From contig NC_054081.1 of NCBI RefSeq assembly GCF_017562075.2, positions 16,524,542-16,588,541 on the forward strand: 64,000 nucleotides of DNA, read 5' to 3'. Source of the stretch: Anopheles merus. Its lineage: Eukaryota > Arthropoda > Insecta > Diptera > Culicidae. The notes under the pieces are model-generated. The model worked only from the letters and a program-made list of their open reading frames with translations, searched no databases and had not been told where the DNA came from. The position numbers and the translations under genes are program-made. Below are positions 26,301 through 37,871 of this stretch, in pieces (within the stretch, counting starts at the first letter, position 1; every line of letters begins with the position of its first letter).

Positions 26301-27175
26301 CCCGTCCGAGCGTTGTGGCTGTGTGCACGATTTGCACGCTTTGTTTTCTACTTGCAGAATTCTGCTTCGATCGATTCACCTCCTGCCCCCTCCTCACACA
26401 GCTGTGCACGAACCGACATCGGATCCATTCATCATCTGCTTACACTGGCGCCCGTATTACACCACCTGCCTCGTTTGGAACGAAATTCGCGGAAATGAAG
26501 CTTAAGCAAAGGCTAGCACCAAAACTAGCTAGCTATATGGGGACCCGGAGCTAGATGGACATGCGTAAGAAGCGCTGCGTAGAAGAGTCGACACGTTGTC
26601 ACTAAATTTTGTCGCTTGTTTGTCTACTTTTGTCTCTAAGGCCTCAATTTTTGAATCTAAGTCAATCGCTTTATTAACAAAATTTAATGCAAAACTGTTT
26701 GTTCCAAAATTATTTAATTTAAGTTAAGTAGTTAATAATTTCATTGATAGAATTTTCAATATCACCATTTTTATGCCAATGGGGGCTTTTACGATATCAG
26801 CCAGCTGTTTTGTATGGAGTTTGACAATTGGCGTCTGAAGTAGTGTAAATAGTGTTGTGACCATACAAAATCACGCGCAAAACTAGCCTCAGATTTTCAG
26901 CCTAGTTTATTCCATCCTGAAAACTATGGAAACAAACGCCGATTCGTCGCAGGCTCCATCAGGCTAGCTCATGAAGGAGTAGATTTGTATGTTGAAGCAT
27001 CAATATTTTATCAAGAATGGCTTGAAACATGTTTGAATTGATATTTTAAAAAGTACTAACGTATTATAACTCATTTCAAACAGAAAATGGGGAAACAAAA
27101 TATTTTTAAAATGCATCTTTGGTTGTACACAATCGCTGAAATCCGATGTGGTTGGGGCGTAATAGTCAAATGGAT
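23363..27175. other. Intergenic DNA, no gene seen
   Basis: Moderately GC-rich stretches (about 24120-24600, 25000-26550) carry short overlapping frames on both strands, but none shows a domain, conserved motif or splice-compatible partner. A short CAG run (25441-25460) and a G9 tract (about 26235) are present. Non-coding transcripts or distant 5' exons cannot be excluded. Confidence 0.45.
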
Positions 27176-27803
27176 TAGCGTTGGGTAAATCTGATTCAGA
27201 TTCATGAATTTGAATGAATCTTTAGAATGATGAAATTAATCTGAAACTCGATTGGAAAGATTCATGAATCTCGAAAAAATCTTGAATCTTGAAAGATTAT
27301 CGTATCTCTTGGAATTCATAAATCTCTAGGGATTCATGTTTCTCAAGGGATTCATAAATCTCTAAAAAAATCATAAAGCTTGTGCTTTTTTATTTTTATT
27401 CTTCTTGGCGTAACAACCTACGTGGTCATGCCAGCATAGACAGGCTACCGAAACTTCTTGGAAAGTATCTAGAAGCCGGATAGTTTGTTTTGCTACGGGG
27501 AGGCGGTCCATGCGAGGCTAGAACCCACAACTGGCAAGTTTGAGGTGGGATTGGGCAAATTCAATATTTTGAAAATCATACATCTCTCAAGATTAATGAA
27601 TCCCTGGAGATATGTGCATTTTAATGGACTTATTCATGAATCCTTGGATATTCTTGAATATTTAAACATTAACGAATCCTGGATGATTCGTGAATCTTTA
27701 GAGATTTGTGATTCTTTGAAGATTCGTGAATCTTTAGAGAATCACTCATCACTGAAGATTACATAAATGAATCTCAACGAAAGATTCATGAAACCCAACA
27801 CTA
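27176..27803. mobile_element. Composite hAT-type element, copy B, with SINE core
   Basis: The ends are TAGCGTTGGGT and ACCCAACACTA. The flanking octamers AAATGGAT (27168-27175) and AAATGAAT (27804-27811) match at 7 of 8. GATTCATGAATC-type arrays flank a SINE core at about 27400-27560 whose plus strand shows CTTCTTGGCGTAACAACC and CCGGATAGTTTGTTTTGC. The right-end sequence (AATGAATCTCAACGAAAGATTCATGAAACCC) is the complement of the left end of copy C. Confidence 0.88.
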
Positions 27804-30334
27804 AAATGAATAAAACCCGGATGATGAATATTGCTCCAGTGACAGGCTGAAGTTTCATCTCGTTGAATTCAAAAAGAATAGGCCTGAATGGAAGTTTCAA
27901 TGGAGTGCAAAAATGTTGGCGTTTATTTCTAGGTGTAAACAATGGATTTAAAATTGAATAATTTTCTTTTTCTTAACAAAAATTAATGAAACAGTTTTTA
28001 TATTGTTTTTGTGATATAAAATTACATTTTGTCAATCTTATCAAATACCTTGTAACTTTATCACAATTTCTACAAGAGTCAAACATTATTGACAAAGTTA
28101 GAGACATAAATCGGTACATTAAAGTCAAAAATTGACTGCAAGTACTGTAAAATGTTTGTAAAATAAAGCTCAAGATTAGAATCCCAATTGGAGCAGATAT
28201 TTTCATTAAAAAAATCGCAAGAAAGCATCTTGTTTAAACACATTTATAAAGCCCATGCCAACACTGCCCTGCTAGAACCCGTCATGATGGGGATATTATA
28301 ATTGATCACCGCACGTTCGAATAGTACACCCAATTGCTCCGATCCGTTTGTTTTTTTTACCAATTAAGAGGAGCGCAAATTCTTCGCACGCTCAATTATG
28401 CAGTTCCAATTAATCGAGCAGCATTACAACGATTGATGAGGTCGGTGTGACTAAAAATAACCCGGTATAATAAGCTTATTAAATTCGGCGCCAACCAAGA
28501 GATGCGCGTACTCCACAGAATTGTTTTCCTATGCTTTCTATCTTTCGGCGCTCTTCGCCGTGCTCTACTGCATTGATCGATGCTTCAAAGCGAAACGAAA
28601 ACAGAGATCGTCTCCGTCTCAATCTCGCACAACCACACCAGCACATGTGTGTGTGTGTGTGTCTTGCGTACGGTGCTATATATTAGGCAAAAAAACTGCA
28701 TAAGAAAATCCACAGCCTGACAATTCGTTGTGTTAATTTTAGAACCATCGCGTTGTTTTAGCTTCACTTGTCGCCTTCCTCTTCTCCTGTGTGCCATTTT
28801 GAAAATTAACAAACTTACCAGATGTGGCCGGTTTTTTTTGGCCCTGGTCTTCCTCCCCCCGCTACCAAGCGATTAGAGCGGAGGTCACATCTGAGGGAAG
28901 CGTCTGCCAATGGTGCTCGTTAAAGCTGTCTAGTTTTGATTGTTGCAGCGTAAATCTGCGCATCGCTCGACATCCGACGGTCGCTTGCATCTGCGGTGAC
29001 GCACCGGCGGCTAGTCGCTGGGATGCCATGTCACCAGTTTGTTGGATGTAACTGCGCCCCGGCGCAATGAAGCGACACTTCGGCAAGCTTTGCTTACACA
29101 GCTGGACGGAAACAGACAGCGACGCCGGCCGATCTAAGAATCACGCGGCGGGAGAATGCGCGCGTGTAATCGGAGCCAGGCCTGCCAGGAAAACCCGTTA
29201 ACGCGTCCGATCCGACACGCGGCCCGCATTTGACGGTTAACGGATCTTTTTTTTTTGTTTTCGGATACCTACTTATACACACGCCCTCCCCTTTCCTGTC
29301 TGTTTGGGTATGTGTGTGTGGCTTTGAAGAAGTACATACAACCGTTAAAAGTTGCCCTGTTCCCAACCATTCTTTTGCGCCATTATCGTTAAAATCATCA
29401 CGGACGCTGTTAGTGTGCATGCGGACATGTGTTTGTGTGTGTGTGTGAATCATGGGTTCGAAATTTTCCATTTTGAAGATAGAATGCACCAGCAGAATTG
29501 CATCGCGTGATGCACTTTTTCATGTCATTAGACAAACCAAAACAAAACAAAACAAAAAAAAACGGACGAAAGCCTGCTGCCGGAAGGAACTGATACATCG
29601 GAATTTTGTCCGATATATCGGCAAAACGCAACATGCCGGCTGGTTTGGTCTGATGTGTTTTTGGTGTGATTGCTATTCGATTTCCTTTTTCTAGTGTACT
29701 GAGAAGCAATCTACACATTCCAGCAACACGATAACACAATACTGTTCGATCAAAAATCTAATCTACATCTCTAGTATCACGAGAAACAGTTGTCTTTGTT
29801 TTTTGCGCTCAAGGGTGCGATATGATGCATGATAGTGCGATAAGTGTGTGTCTGTGTATAATTACGCTTTCTCCGCCGAGTGCTGCTCACAGAGCATTCA
29901 TTTTAGAACACATTCGTCGTAACCCGGAATTGATCAAAATGATACCAAAAGAAAGCGTCACGGAAAGCTGTCTTTCGCTCGCTTGATCGAAGATTGGATC
30001 CTGCTTGCCGTATCCTGTCCGTTGCTGCAAAATGAACCAGCGCTGTGCGGGCGGCCCGTAAAAGCTTAATTACATCCTGCCCGTCTGCTGATTATTGATT
30101 TGTCAATGTCTCACCCTCAACTGTTAATTCCTTGCCTTGGATGGATGTAAATTACAAAACCTGCTCATCAATACAACAAACACATCCACACATACCAAGT
30201 GTCTAGGAGGCTGCTGTGGGGCGGTACAAGAAGGAAATGCAATAGTTAATAACTCTCGGCTCAATGGTACGCCGCCAAACAGCACGAGGCGTTTAAAACG
30301 ATAGTTTGGCTGCCGAGAAAGACTGTGTGTGGGG
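27804..30334. other. Intergenic DNA, no gene seen
   Basis: No supported coding region. Short TG/CA repeats occur at about 28645-28662 and 29430-29447. Frames at 28824-29489 are open on both strands but show no recognisable domain. Confidence 0.45.
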
Positions 30335-30864
30335 TAGTGTTGGGTTTCATGAGTCTTTCGTTGAGATTCATGCATATCAATCTTCAGCGATGAGTGGTTC
30401 GAATCTCGAATCGAATTTCCAAAGAATCATGAATCTCCCTTGCCTGAGGATCCGAAGAACCATAAATAAATAAAGGATTTATGAATATCGAAAGATTCCT
30501 GAATTCTTTCAGATTCATAATTCTTCAGGGATTCATGAATCTTTAGAGATGTATGAATTTCAAATTATTGTATTTGCGCAATCCCATAGTACAGTGGTTA
30601 TCTTGCACGATTTTACAACATGCCCGTCGTGGGTTCAGACCTCGCATGGCCAAGATTGTTACGTCAATAAGATGAATAATAAGAAGCTCAAAGTGTATGG
30701 ATTTTTGGAGATATTATGAATCTTTGGAGATTATGAATGCCTAGATATTCCTGAATCTTTGTGATTCATGAATTTTGCTAACCGATATTCAGATTGATTG
30801 AATCATTTTAAAGCTTCATTCAGAATCTGAGGTCATGAATCTGAATCAGATTTACCCAACACTA
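30335..30864. mobile_element. Composite hAT-type element, copy C, with truncated SINE core
   Basis: The ends are TAGTGTTGGGT and ACCCAACACTA, an exact 11 bp inverted repeat. The flanking octamers GTGTGGGG (30327-30334) and GTGTGGGA (30865-30872) match at 7 of 8. It is inverted relative to copies A and B. The SINE core (about 30574-30690, plus orientation) starts GCGCAATCCCATAGTACAGTGG (A box TAGTACAGTGG) and has a B-box-like GGGTTCAGACC, but its right part is shortened. Confidence 0.9.
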
Positions 30865-32838
30865 GTGTGGGATATGGGAGGGTGAATTTAAGCCAAAACC
30901 GCGAAACTGTTTCCATGGGGATCTGCACCATCAATCCGAGGCGAAGTTGTTGGCAGTTGGTCGCGCACAAAGCACGGTTAATTTGTAACAGTTTATTACA
31001 TCCTCGTTTGCCATTGATTGAGTGCTGTCCGGCGAGTGAAGTTTTGTCGGTTTAGGTGATCATCCACAGATTGCGTAACGGTGTTATGAGTACATCTATT
31101 TATTTATTTATTTTTGTTGTTTTTTTTTAATTTATTTAATTCATCGGATTTGTGAGCTACATGAATACTTAATTAATACTTCTACTGACATACTGAGGCG
31201 ATACACACAAAGTGCGACAGAACGCGAAAGATATTTGATTTCAAAGAATGAACGAGAAGTTAATAAATAATAGAAATATAAATAACAAAATCTCAAACAA
31301 ATTTTCAAGAATCTAGGGACTGCTGTTGCCTGAGTCTTTCTCTGAATCGCCTCTTGGGATAAGTTAAAGTTGAATTGATCGTAGTTTTTATTGAATACGC
31401 GGCACATGGAGGTTAAAGGCTCTGTTTCATCATGGCACGGTAAAATACTATGTAAAGGCCTTTGGACTATGGAGGCCATCGCTCATTATCGCTACATTAA
31501 ACAGGGGGAAGATGTATAACCAATATCCTTGTCACGTTTCGTTATTTATGGATGAGTCCTCAAGAAATATAATATAATTAAAACCAAGAATTTAAACACG
31601 CTATTAGCTTTATTTCTGCAAGTGGCACTGGACCCCGGTTGATAACGATCGGTACAAACAGTGTGCCAGTAGTAATAGTAATAGCACAACACAGCGAAAA
31701 CAACAAGATGTTGTAACGATTAATTGCCCTGCCACATTGACGCTGGCTGACAGTCTGGCAAGGGGCAGGGTTCTAAAACGTGTTCTTAATTGTGTTTCGG
31801 AGCGCGCGCGCGCGCGCAAGCAACTTGCGCCTCCTGGGGAATCGTTTTGTATTTGTTATGGTAAAACATGCCGAGTGGAATATTGAATTAGCTACGCAGC
31901 ACCATTGAAATGTAAACTCAATTTTCTCAAGCAAAAATGTTTGCGAGATTATGCTGGGTGCACCCCGTGTAAGGCAAGGCAGCAGGCCATTATCAGGAGG
32001 TGTTTTTTTAATGCGCAGAACAAGGCCAATAGGAGTCTATTAGCCACTATTGCATTGGAGTACAGGTAGTGTGTGGTTGGGTCGATTTTTGAACCGTGAC
32101 CAAATGGACCAAAACGTCCCTTGTTTACCGGAAACATCCGGCCGGACATTTAAAACGCCATCAACTGTTCAACAGACAAGCTTCATGATCGGGAATCGTG
32201 TTCCAATTGGAACGACGATCCGATGTAATCAACAGAAATCGTTTACTTCTATTACCGCCCATTCTCCATCCTTTCAGCCACAACCTCCCCGAAAATAAAG
32301 GTGCCATTTTCGTAATGCATTTTAAATTCCCATTCCCTGTGCCACGTGTTTTGAACGTTTTTGAATATTTTTTTTGTTGCTGAGTGCTGAGTTGCGTTCG
32401 GGTGGGCTAATTTAATTCCATAGCGAAACAGTAAACAAATGAGCGAAATCGAATTGGTAAAAATGTGTATGTGTGTGTGTGATAGAAAAATTATTTTCCA
32501 CTTTGGCACTTCATACACGCCCGCGTACTTTTCTCCATCCCTTCTCCCGGCCATTTGCCGTGCGTTTCGGAAAACATAATTCCATTATTACCCTGACATG
32601 GTCTGGCTCCCCTCCTGTTTCACTGTTTCCGCTTGCCACCGGCAAAAAAGGGAACTTATCATTCATTCGTCGCGCCCTTCGATCCTCTCCGCCACCACCA
32701 ATGAAGCTCCCCAAGAAGAAGAGGAGAAAAAATCATTATTATGCGTCAACCGTGTCCCTTAATCAAACGCGTTCGTCGCCAGGCCAGCGCGCACCCGACC
32801 GTGGCTGCTCCTTTCGCGTTAGTGTTGTTTCTCTAGTC
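30865..32838. other. Intergenic DNA upstream of the sulfotransferase gene
   Basis: No coding region is supported. A (CG)n tract of about 14 bp lies near 31803-31817. Confidence 0.4.
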
Positions 32839-33074
32839 AGACGACCCAGTCGGATCGGAGGGTTTCGAGCACGCATTTGCGTTGTATCCGGGTTTGCCTG
32901 TGGGCGCCACTCACACTCACACTGCGTTTGCTGATAGACAGTTTATCTTTCTGCAACTTGCAAGTGCAGCAACTCGGAAGTGTGGGTGTTCTTCGTACAC
33001 AGATAAGAAAGCCGGCACGAGCGGGAAGGGGGAGGCTGCGTGCGATGCGTCAACACGGTGTTGTGCACCGAAGC
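32839..33074 (+). other. Probable first 5' UTR exon of the sulfotransferase gene
   Basis: TCAGACG near 32837 resembles an initiator, and the GC-richer block ends in GAAGC followed by GTAAGT at 33075, a strong donor. A matching acceptor TCTTCTATTCACAG ends at 34194. The assignment rests on splice signals and position only. Confidence 0.35.
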
Positions 33075-33112
33075 GTAAGTGTGGTGAAGGCATGCTAATG
33101 GTGCGTCACCAT

Positions 33113-33833
33113 TAGTGATGGGAAAAAATGAAGGTTTTGTCGGAATCGATTCCGGCTAGCTGCGAAGTTTTCCGGAATCGATTCCGGATAGCAGGTTCGA
33201 AATCGATTACAGAATCGAAATTGGTTCCGGAATCGGAATCGGACCCGAAATCGGAATCGGCACCGGAATTGGTTCCGGAATTGGAATCGGTTCTGGAATC
33301 TTAATCGGCTCCGAAATCAGAATCGGCTCCGGAATCAGAATTGGCTCCGAAATCAGAATCTGCTTCGAAACGGACTCGGTTTTGTAATCTCCTTAAGAAT
33401 AGATGTTTGGGTCCAATGATGATACGTATTGATAGCCGCAAAGAATCAAAATTTACTTGTTAACGATCATTCGAATTCGAATTCTCATGGAGACTCCCGG
33501 ATTGATTTCGCTTCTGGAACTTCATATTTCAATTTAAAAAAACTGATCCTCGTTCCGAAGCTAATTCTAGTTCTGGAGTCAATCCTGATTCCGTAGCCGA
33601 TTCTGACCGCGGAATCCATTCTGGAGCCGACTTCGGAATTGACTCCGGAGTCAACTCCGGAATCTACTCCAGAGTCAACTCCGGAGTCAATTCCGGAATC
33701 GACTCCGGGATCGACTCCGGAATCGGAATCGATTCCAGCATCGGAATTGGATCCGGAATCGGAATTGGCTCCGGAATCGGAATTGACCCGGGAATCAGAA
33801 TCGGTTAGGTCTGATTCCGAGCTCCCATCACTA
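33113..33833. mobile_element. Composite hAT-type element with GGAATC array, copy 1
   Basis: The ends are TAGTGATGGGA and TCCCATCACTA, an exact 11 bp inverted repeat. GTCACCAT flanks both sides exactly (33105-33112 and 33834-33841), an 8 bp target duplication. The interior is a degenerate array of GGAATCGATTCC/GATTCCGGAATC units on both sides of a ~135 bp unique core (about 33386-33520). The core and one end match, inverted, the element at 36079-36755. Asp/Ser- and Pro/Glu-repeat frames across it are by-products of the array. It lies in the inferred first 5' UTR intron of the sulfotransferase gene. Confidence 0.92.
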
Positions 33834-34194
33834 GTCACCATTAACGCGAACGGGAAGCGAGAGAGAGAAGGACCTGGGTGGGTGCAGACTTTAAGGGGGA
33901 AGGAATAGAAGCTACACCCATATGTTGCCAGTGCAAAGTGTAGCCACTTTGCCTCCGCAACAGATGGGCGCGTGTTGGACGCAAACAGAGGTAACGTGAA
34001 CTCCTCTGGTCACATTGTCCTCCGGTTCGGGCTTGTACTGAATGTCAGCCCAGTTTTGGAATGCAATAGCCGTCAGCAGTGAGGGCTGCCAAGTGGTCTA
34101 CACGTCTCAGAGCAGCATCTTCCCAGTACCAAACGCAATTCTAACACATTTCGTCGTGTGTTTTTTTTCTTTTGTTCGTCTCTTCTATTCACAG

Positions 34195-35309
34195 CCACAG
34201 CGTAACCAGCGTTCTCCAAAGCGCCAGGAAGGAGCATCGGCAGACGCGAGACACGCAACACCTGGCTGGTGGCAAGCGCTAGATACGCGGATTGCTGATT
34301 GATTGTACCAGCAGCTCGTCACGTTCGTCGCGCGCTCGATGAAATCGCCCACCGTTACACGCGGAACGATAAGCGTTACATGCTGACGCGGCGAGACCCA
34401 TTTCAGATGAGCTGCGGATTCACGACCGGGTTCTAGCGCGCTGCTGCATCGGTTCCCTATCGCTCAGACGTGTCACATTCTTTTCCGGTGGCCCGTTGGG
34501 GAAAAAAAGAAAATAACGCGCTCGAACGCAACCCGTCGCCGTGCGATCACACGCCCGATTGGAGGGATAGAAAGTTAGCACCCCTTAGCAACGCAGTAGT
34601 AATTGATTGCGGTAACGCCAGAATGCAGTCACCGTTGGGGTGGTGCTAAACGGCGGAACAAACCCGCCATACAACGCCCGCGAGAACCGATCGAGCCCCA
34701 CAAGCACCAAGCAAACACCAACGAGCGGAGCGCTAGTTTTGCATGGTGGACACGTTCTACCGGGAGAAGGGGAACCGATGCCCGTGATAGCTAGTGACCG
34801 TAGCAATGGGCTCGGCACCTGACCCCGGGGGCCGACGGGACGACGGCGCACACCATTAGACTTCCCCATCCAGCGTCAACTACTGCTGCTGTGCCGGGTT
34901 GTGCATTTTATCGCCTTTCCAGACCGAGAGCAACCATCAGCAACATCTCGCGAGCAAACCATAACGACGCTTTACCCCCTTTCCCCCTTCACTTCCTTCT
35001 CTTCTCTCCCTTCTACTCCCGCGGTCGCCAACGGAGCGCCGGCTACGTCAATTTTGCCAATATATCTTCCAGCGCGCGGCACTCATCACTGGAACGCTCT
35101 GCACGTGCCGGGCGGGCCAGGGGAACCGATACAGGGCGAATTAATTGCACAAACGCGTTCGTTCCTTTAGCTTTAACATTTTAACTGTCTAAACTAACAG
35201 CGCTGAACTGAAACAAACAAATATACTGAAGACAAAAAAACATATCGCCTACGATCGCTTCCGGGACAACAGCGCGCTAAGGAAATATTGCGCAAGCAGT
35301 TGGAGAACG
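34195..35309 (+). other. Probable second 5' UTR exon of the sulfotransferase gene
   Basis: It begins after the acceptor ending at 34194 and ends at GGAGAACG before GTGAGT (35310). A 71 nt intron follows, ending in CATCTCATTTTAG at 35380. It has many short upstream ATGs but no conserved frame. It could contain further introns or alternative starts. Confidence 0.35.
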
Positions 35310-35643
35310 GTGAGTGATCATTCGTGCATTTACTGCCCTAGCATAGCATTTTACTAAAGCAAACATTCATCTCATTTTAGCGGTCACAGAGGAAAGCGAC
35401 TAATACACGCCAAAACCCCGTCCGTTCGTTTGTTGACCGGGTAAGAGGCTAATCTTTTAAAGCTGATAAGCGCCAGAACGCCGCCGCTGTCACTATTGTT
35501 TCGGACGCTGGTCCGGGAGCACGTTGACGAAATCGAAACCCGCCGCTTGTTATACACACAAGCCCCGCGCACATACGCGAAAGCGGCGTGTTGAATCTTA
35601 GCCTCCTAGGAGCAACCGAAGCGTATTCGAGAAGGTAGACATC

Positions 35644-37871
35644 ATGCGGTTAGTGTTGCGCAACCGCAAGCTCTCGTTGGCCGCCGTCGGCTGCCTGGTC
35701 GGGCTGGTGCTGCTCTGGAAATGGGCGGACGTGCGATCGATGTGCTGGGGCGGCAGCAGCAGCAGTGCCCACAGTGCCGGTGTCATGGTGCGAGATGAAC
35801 AGGTACAGGTTTCCCTCCCCGCGGACAGTTTTCTATTGGGGCGACATGACCTATTAATTTTATTTTTTTCGTTTTTCTCTTTCGCAGACGGCGGAAGGCG
35901 GAGGTAATTATCGGTACCATCGGAACATGCCACTAATATTTATCGGCGGTGTGCCCCGTTCCGGTACCACGCTGATGCGCGCCATGCTGGATGCCCATCC
36001 GGAAGTACGGTAAGCCTGGTAGTGCGATAGTGTTGAGGCCGATCGGATTAATCTAGTGGTGGGCTTGTGAGTTTAATCTAGTGGTGAGAGCTCGGATCCG
36101 ATGCTGGAATCGATTCCAATTCCAGAGCCGATGCCAGAGTTGATGCCGGAGTTGATTCCGGAGTCGGAATCGGCTCCGAAATCAGATTCGACTCCGGAAT
36201 CGAAATCTCGAAATCGAAAGTCGATTCCGATTCCGGAGCCAATTCTGGATTAGAATCCAAATCCATAATCGATTCCGCAATAAACCTGGGAATCGCAATT
36301 TGCTCCGATAACGGAATCAGAATTGACTCCAGAATTGGAATTAGCTCCGGAATGAGAATCAGTTCTTGCAATAAGAAGTTTCAGAAGCGAAATCAGTCCG
36401 GGAATCTCCATGCCAATTGATGGCTTACAAGTAAATTTGGGTTCTTTGCTGCTATCAATACGTAGCAACATTGGACCTAAATGCCTATTCTTAAGGAGAT
36501 GCTGAAACCGACTCCGATTTCTAAGCAGATTCAGATTCTGGAGCCGATTTCGATTCCAGAGCCGATTTCGATGCTGGACCTGAATCCGGAGTAGAATCTG
36601 GAGTTGATTCTGGAACCAATTCCGGAGTCGATTCTGCATTAAACTCAGAATCCAGAATCGATTCCGAAATCAGAATCAACTCTGGAATCGATTCCAGAAA
36701 ACTTCACAGCTTGCCGGAATCGATTCCGACGAAAACATAATTTCCCCATCACTAAGTTTAATCCGCTAATGTGTTGTTTTGTTTTCATTTCCACCAGCTG
36801 CGGTCAGGAAACGCGCGTCATACCACGCATCTTGCAGCTGCGCTCCCACTGGATGAAGTCGGAGAAGGAATCGGTCCGGCTGGTGGAAGCCGGCATCACG
36901 AAGGAGGTGCTGAACGGAGCGATCGCCCAGTTCTGTCTCGAGATCATTGCCAAGCACGGCGATCCGGCCCCGCGGCTCTGCAACAAGGATCCGCTCACGC
37001 TCAAGATGGGCTCGTACGTGATCGAGCTGTTCCCGGCGGCCAAGTTCCTGTTCATGGTGCGGGACGGGCGGGCCACCGTGCACTCGATCATCTCGCGCAA
37101 GGTCACGATCACCGGGTTCGATCTGACCAGCTACCGGCAGTGCCTGACCAAGTGGAACCAGGCGATCCAGACGATGCACGAGCAGTGCAAGGAGATTGGC
37201 AGCGACCGGTGCATGATGGTGTACTACGAGCAGCTGGTGCTGCACCCGGAAGAGTGGATGCGCAAGATACTGCACTTTCTCGACATTCCCTGGAACGACT
37301 CCGTGCTGCACCACGAGGAGTTCATCAACAAGGAGAACGGGGTGGCACTGTCGAAGTAAGTTGCAACTGCGGTGCGCCGCCTCCAAATCTGTAGCACATC
37401 TTTCACTCACCTGTTGTTGTCGTTTCGTTGCGCAGGGTGGAACGGTCCTCCGATCAGGTCATTAAGCCCGTCAATCTGGAGGCACTGTCCAAGTGGGTCG
37501 GCAAGATACCGAGCGACGTGATACGGGACATGGCAGACATTGCCCCGATGCTGTCCGTGCTGGGCTACGACCCGTACTCCAACCCTCCCGACTATGGGAA
37601 GCCCGATTCGTACGTCCAGGAGAATACTTACAAGGTAAGCGCTCTGCACACTCTGCTGCGCATCAGCCGACTGTGGTGGTGAGCTTTCCCGTTGAACTAA
37701 TGTAATTCGTCACGCTTGGCCGTCCACCAGGTCCGGTCCAATCCGCAGATGTGGGAGCACCGGGCAAAGGAGCTGCTGAACCGGGACCCGCTCGCCGACA
37801 ACATGCCACCGAAGGCGAAGGATACCGACGAGGACGACTACGGCGCTGGCAGCAAGGATCGGAAATCGTGA
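35644..37871 (+). CDS. Tpst: Tyrosylprotein sulfotransferase (5 coding exons)
   Basis: The product is 392 aa and should transfer sulfate from PAPS to tyrosines of secreted and membrane proteins in the trans-Golgi. Coding exons are 35644-35802, 35888-36009, 36798-37355, 37436-37634 and 37731-37871; all introns are GT-AG and in phase. Residues 9-27 (KLSLAAVGCLVGLVLLWKW) form a type II signal anchor. The 5'-phosphosulfate loop is VPRSGTT (75-81), followed by DAHPEVRCGQETRVIPRI with the catalytic-type Glu98 and Arg100. NKDPLTLK and VRDGRATVHSII, the substrate and 3'-phosphate-binding regions, follow. The conserved VRSNPQMWEHRAKELL lies in the last exon. Length is close to vertebrate TPST1/2 (about 370-377 aa). 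The start is chosen because it directly precedes the anchor. Intron 2 (36010-36797) is almost filled by a composite hAT element. Drosophila Tpst (Tango13) is the likely orthologue. Confidence 0.96.
36079..36755. mobile_element. Composite hAT-type element with GGAATC array, copy 2 (in Tpst intron 2)
   Basis: The ends are TAGTGGTGAGAGCTC and TTTCCCCATCACTA(A). GTTTAATC flanks both sides exactly (36071-36078 and 36756-36763); one extra A leaves the exact right boundary uncertain by 1 bp. It is inverted relative to the copy at 33113-33833: the core at about 36372-36512 is its reverse complement (shared CTCCTTAAGAATAG, TACGTATTGATAGC, AAATTTACTTGT and TGATTTCGCTTCTG), and its right terminus matches the left terminus of copy 1. 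Confidence 0.9.

Noticed and set aside
33485..33908. Asp/Ser/Gly- and Pro/Glu/Ser-repeat proteins
   Set aside because: The frames coincide with a GGAATC minisatellite inside a transposon; the period of the array keeps them open by chance.
36766..37410. Long minus-strand and second plus-strand frames over Tpst exon 3
   Set aside because: They are shadows of the conserved sulfotransferase coding strand and share no protein motif with any family I know.
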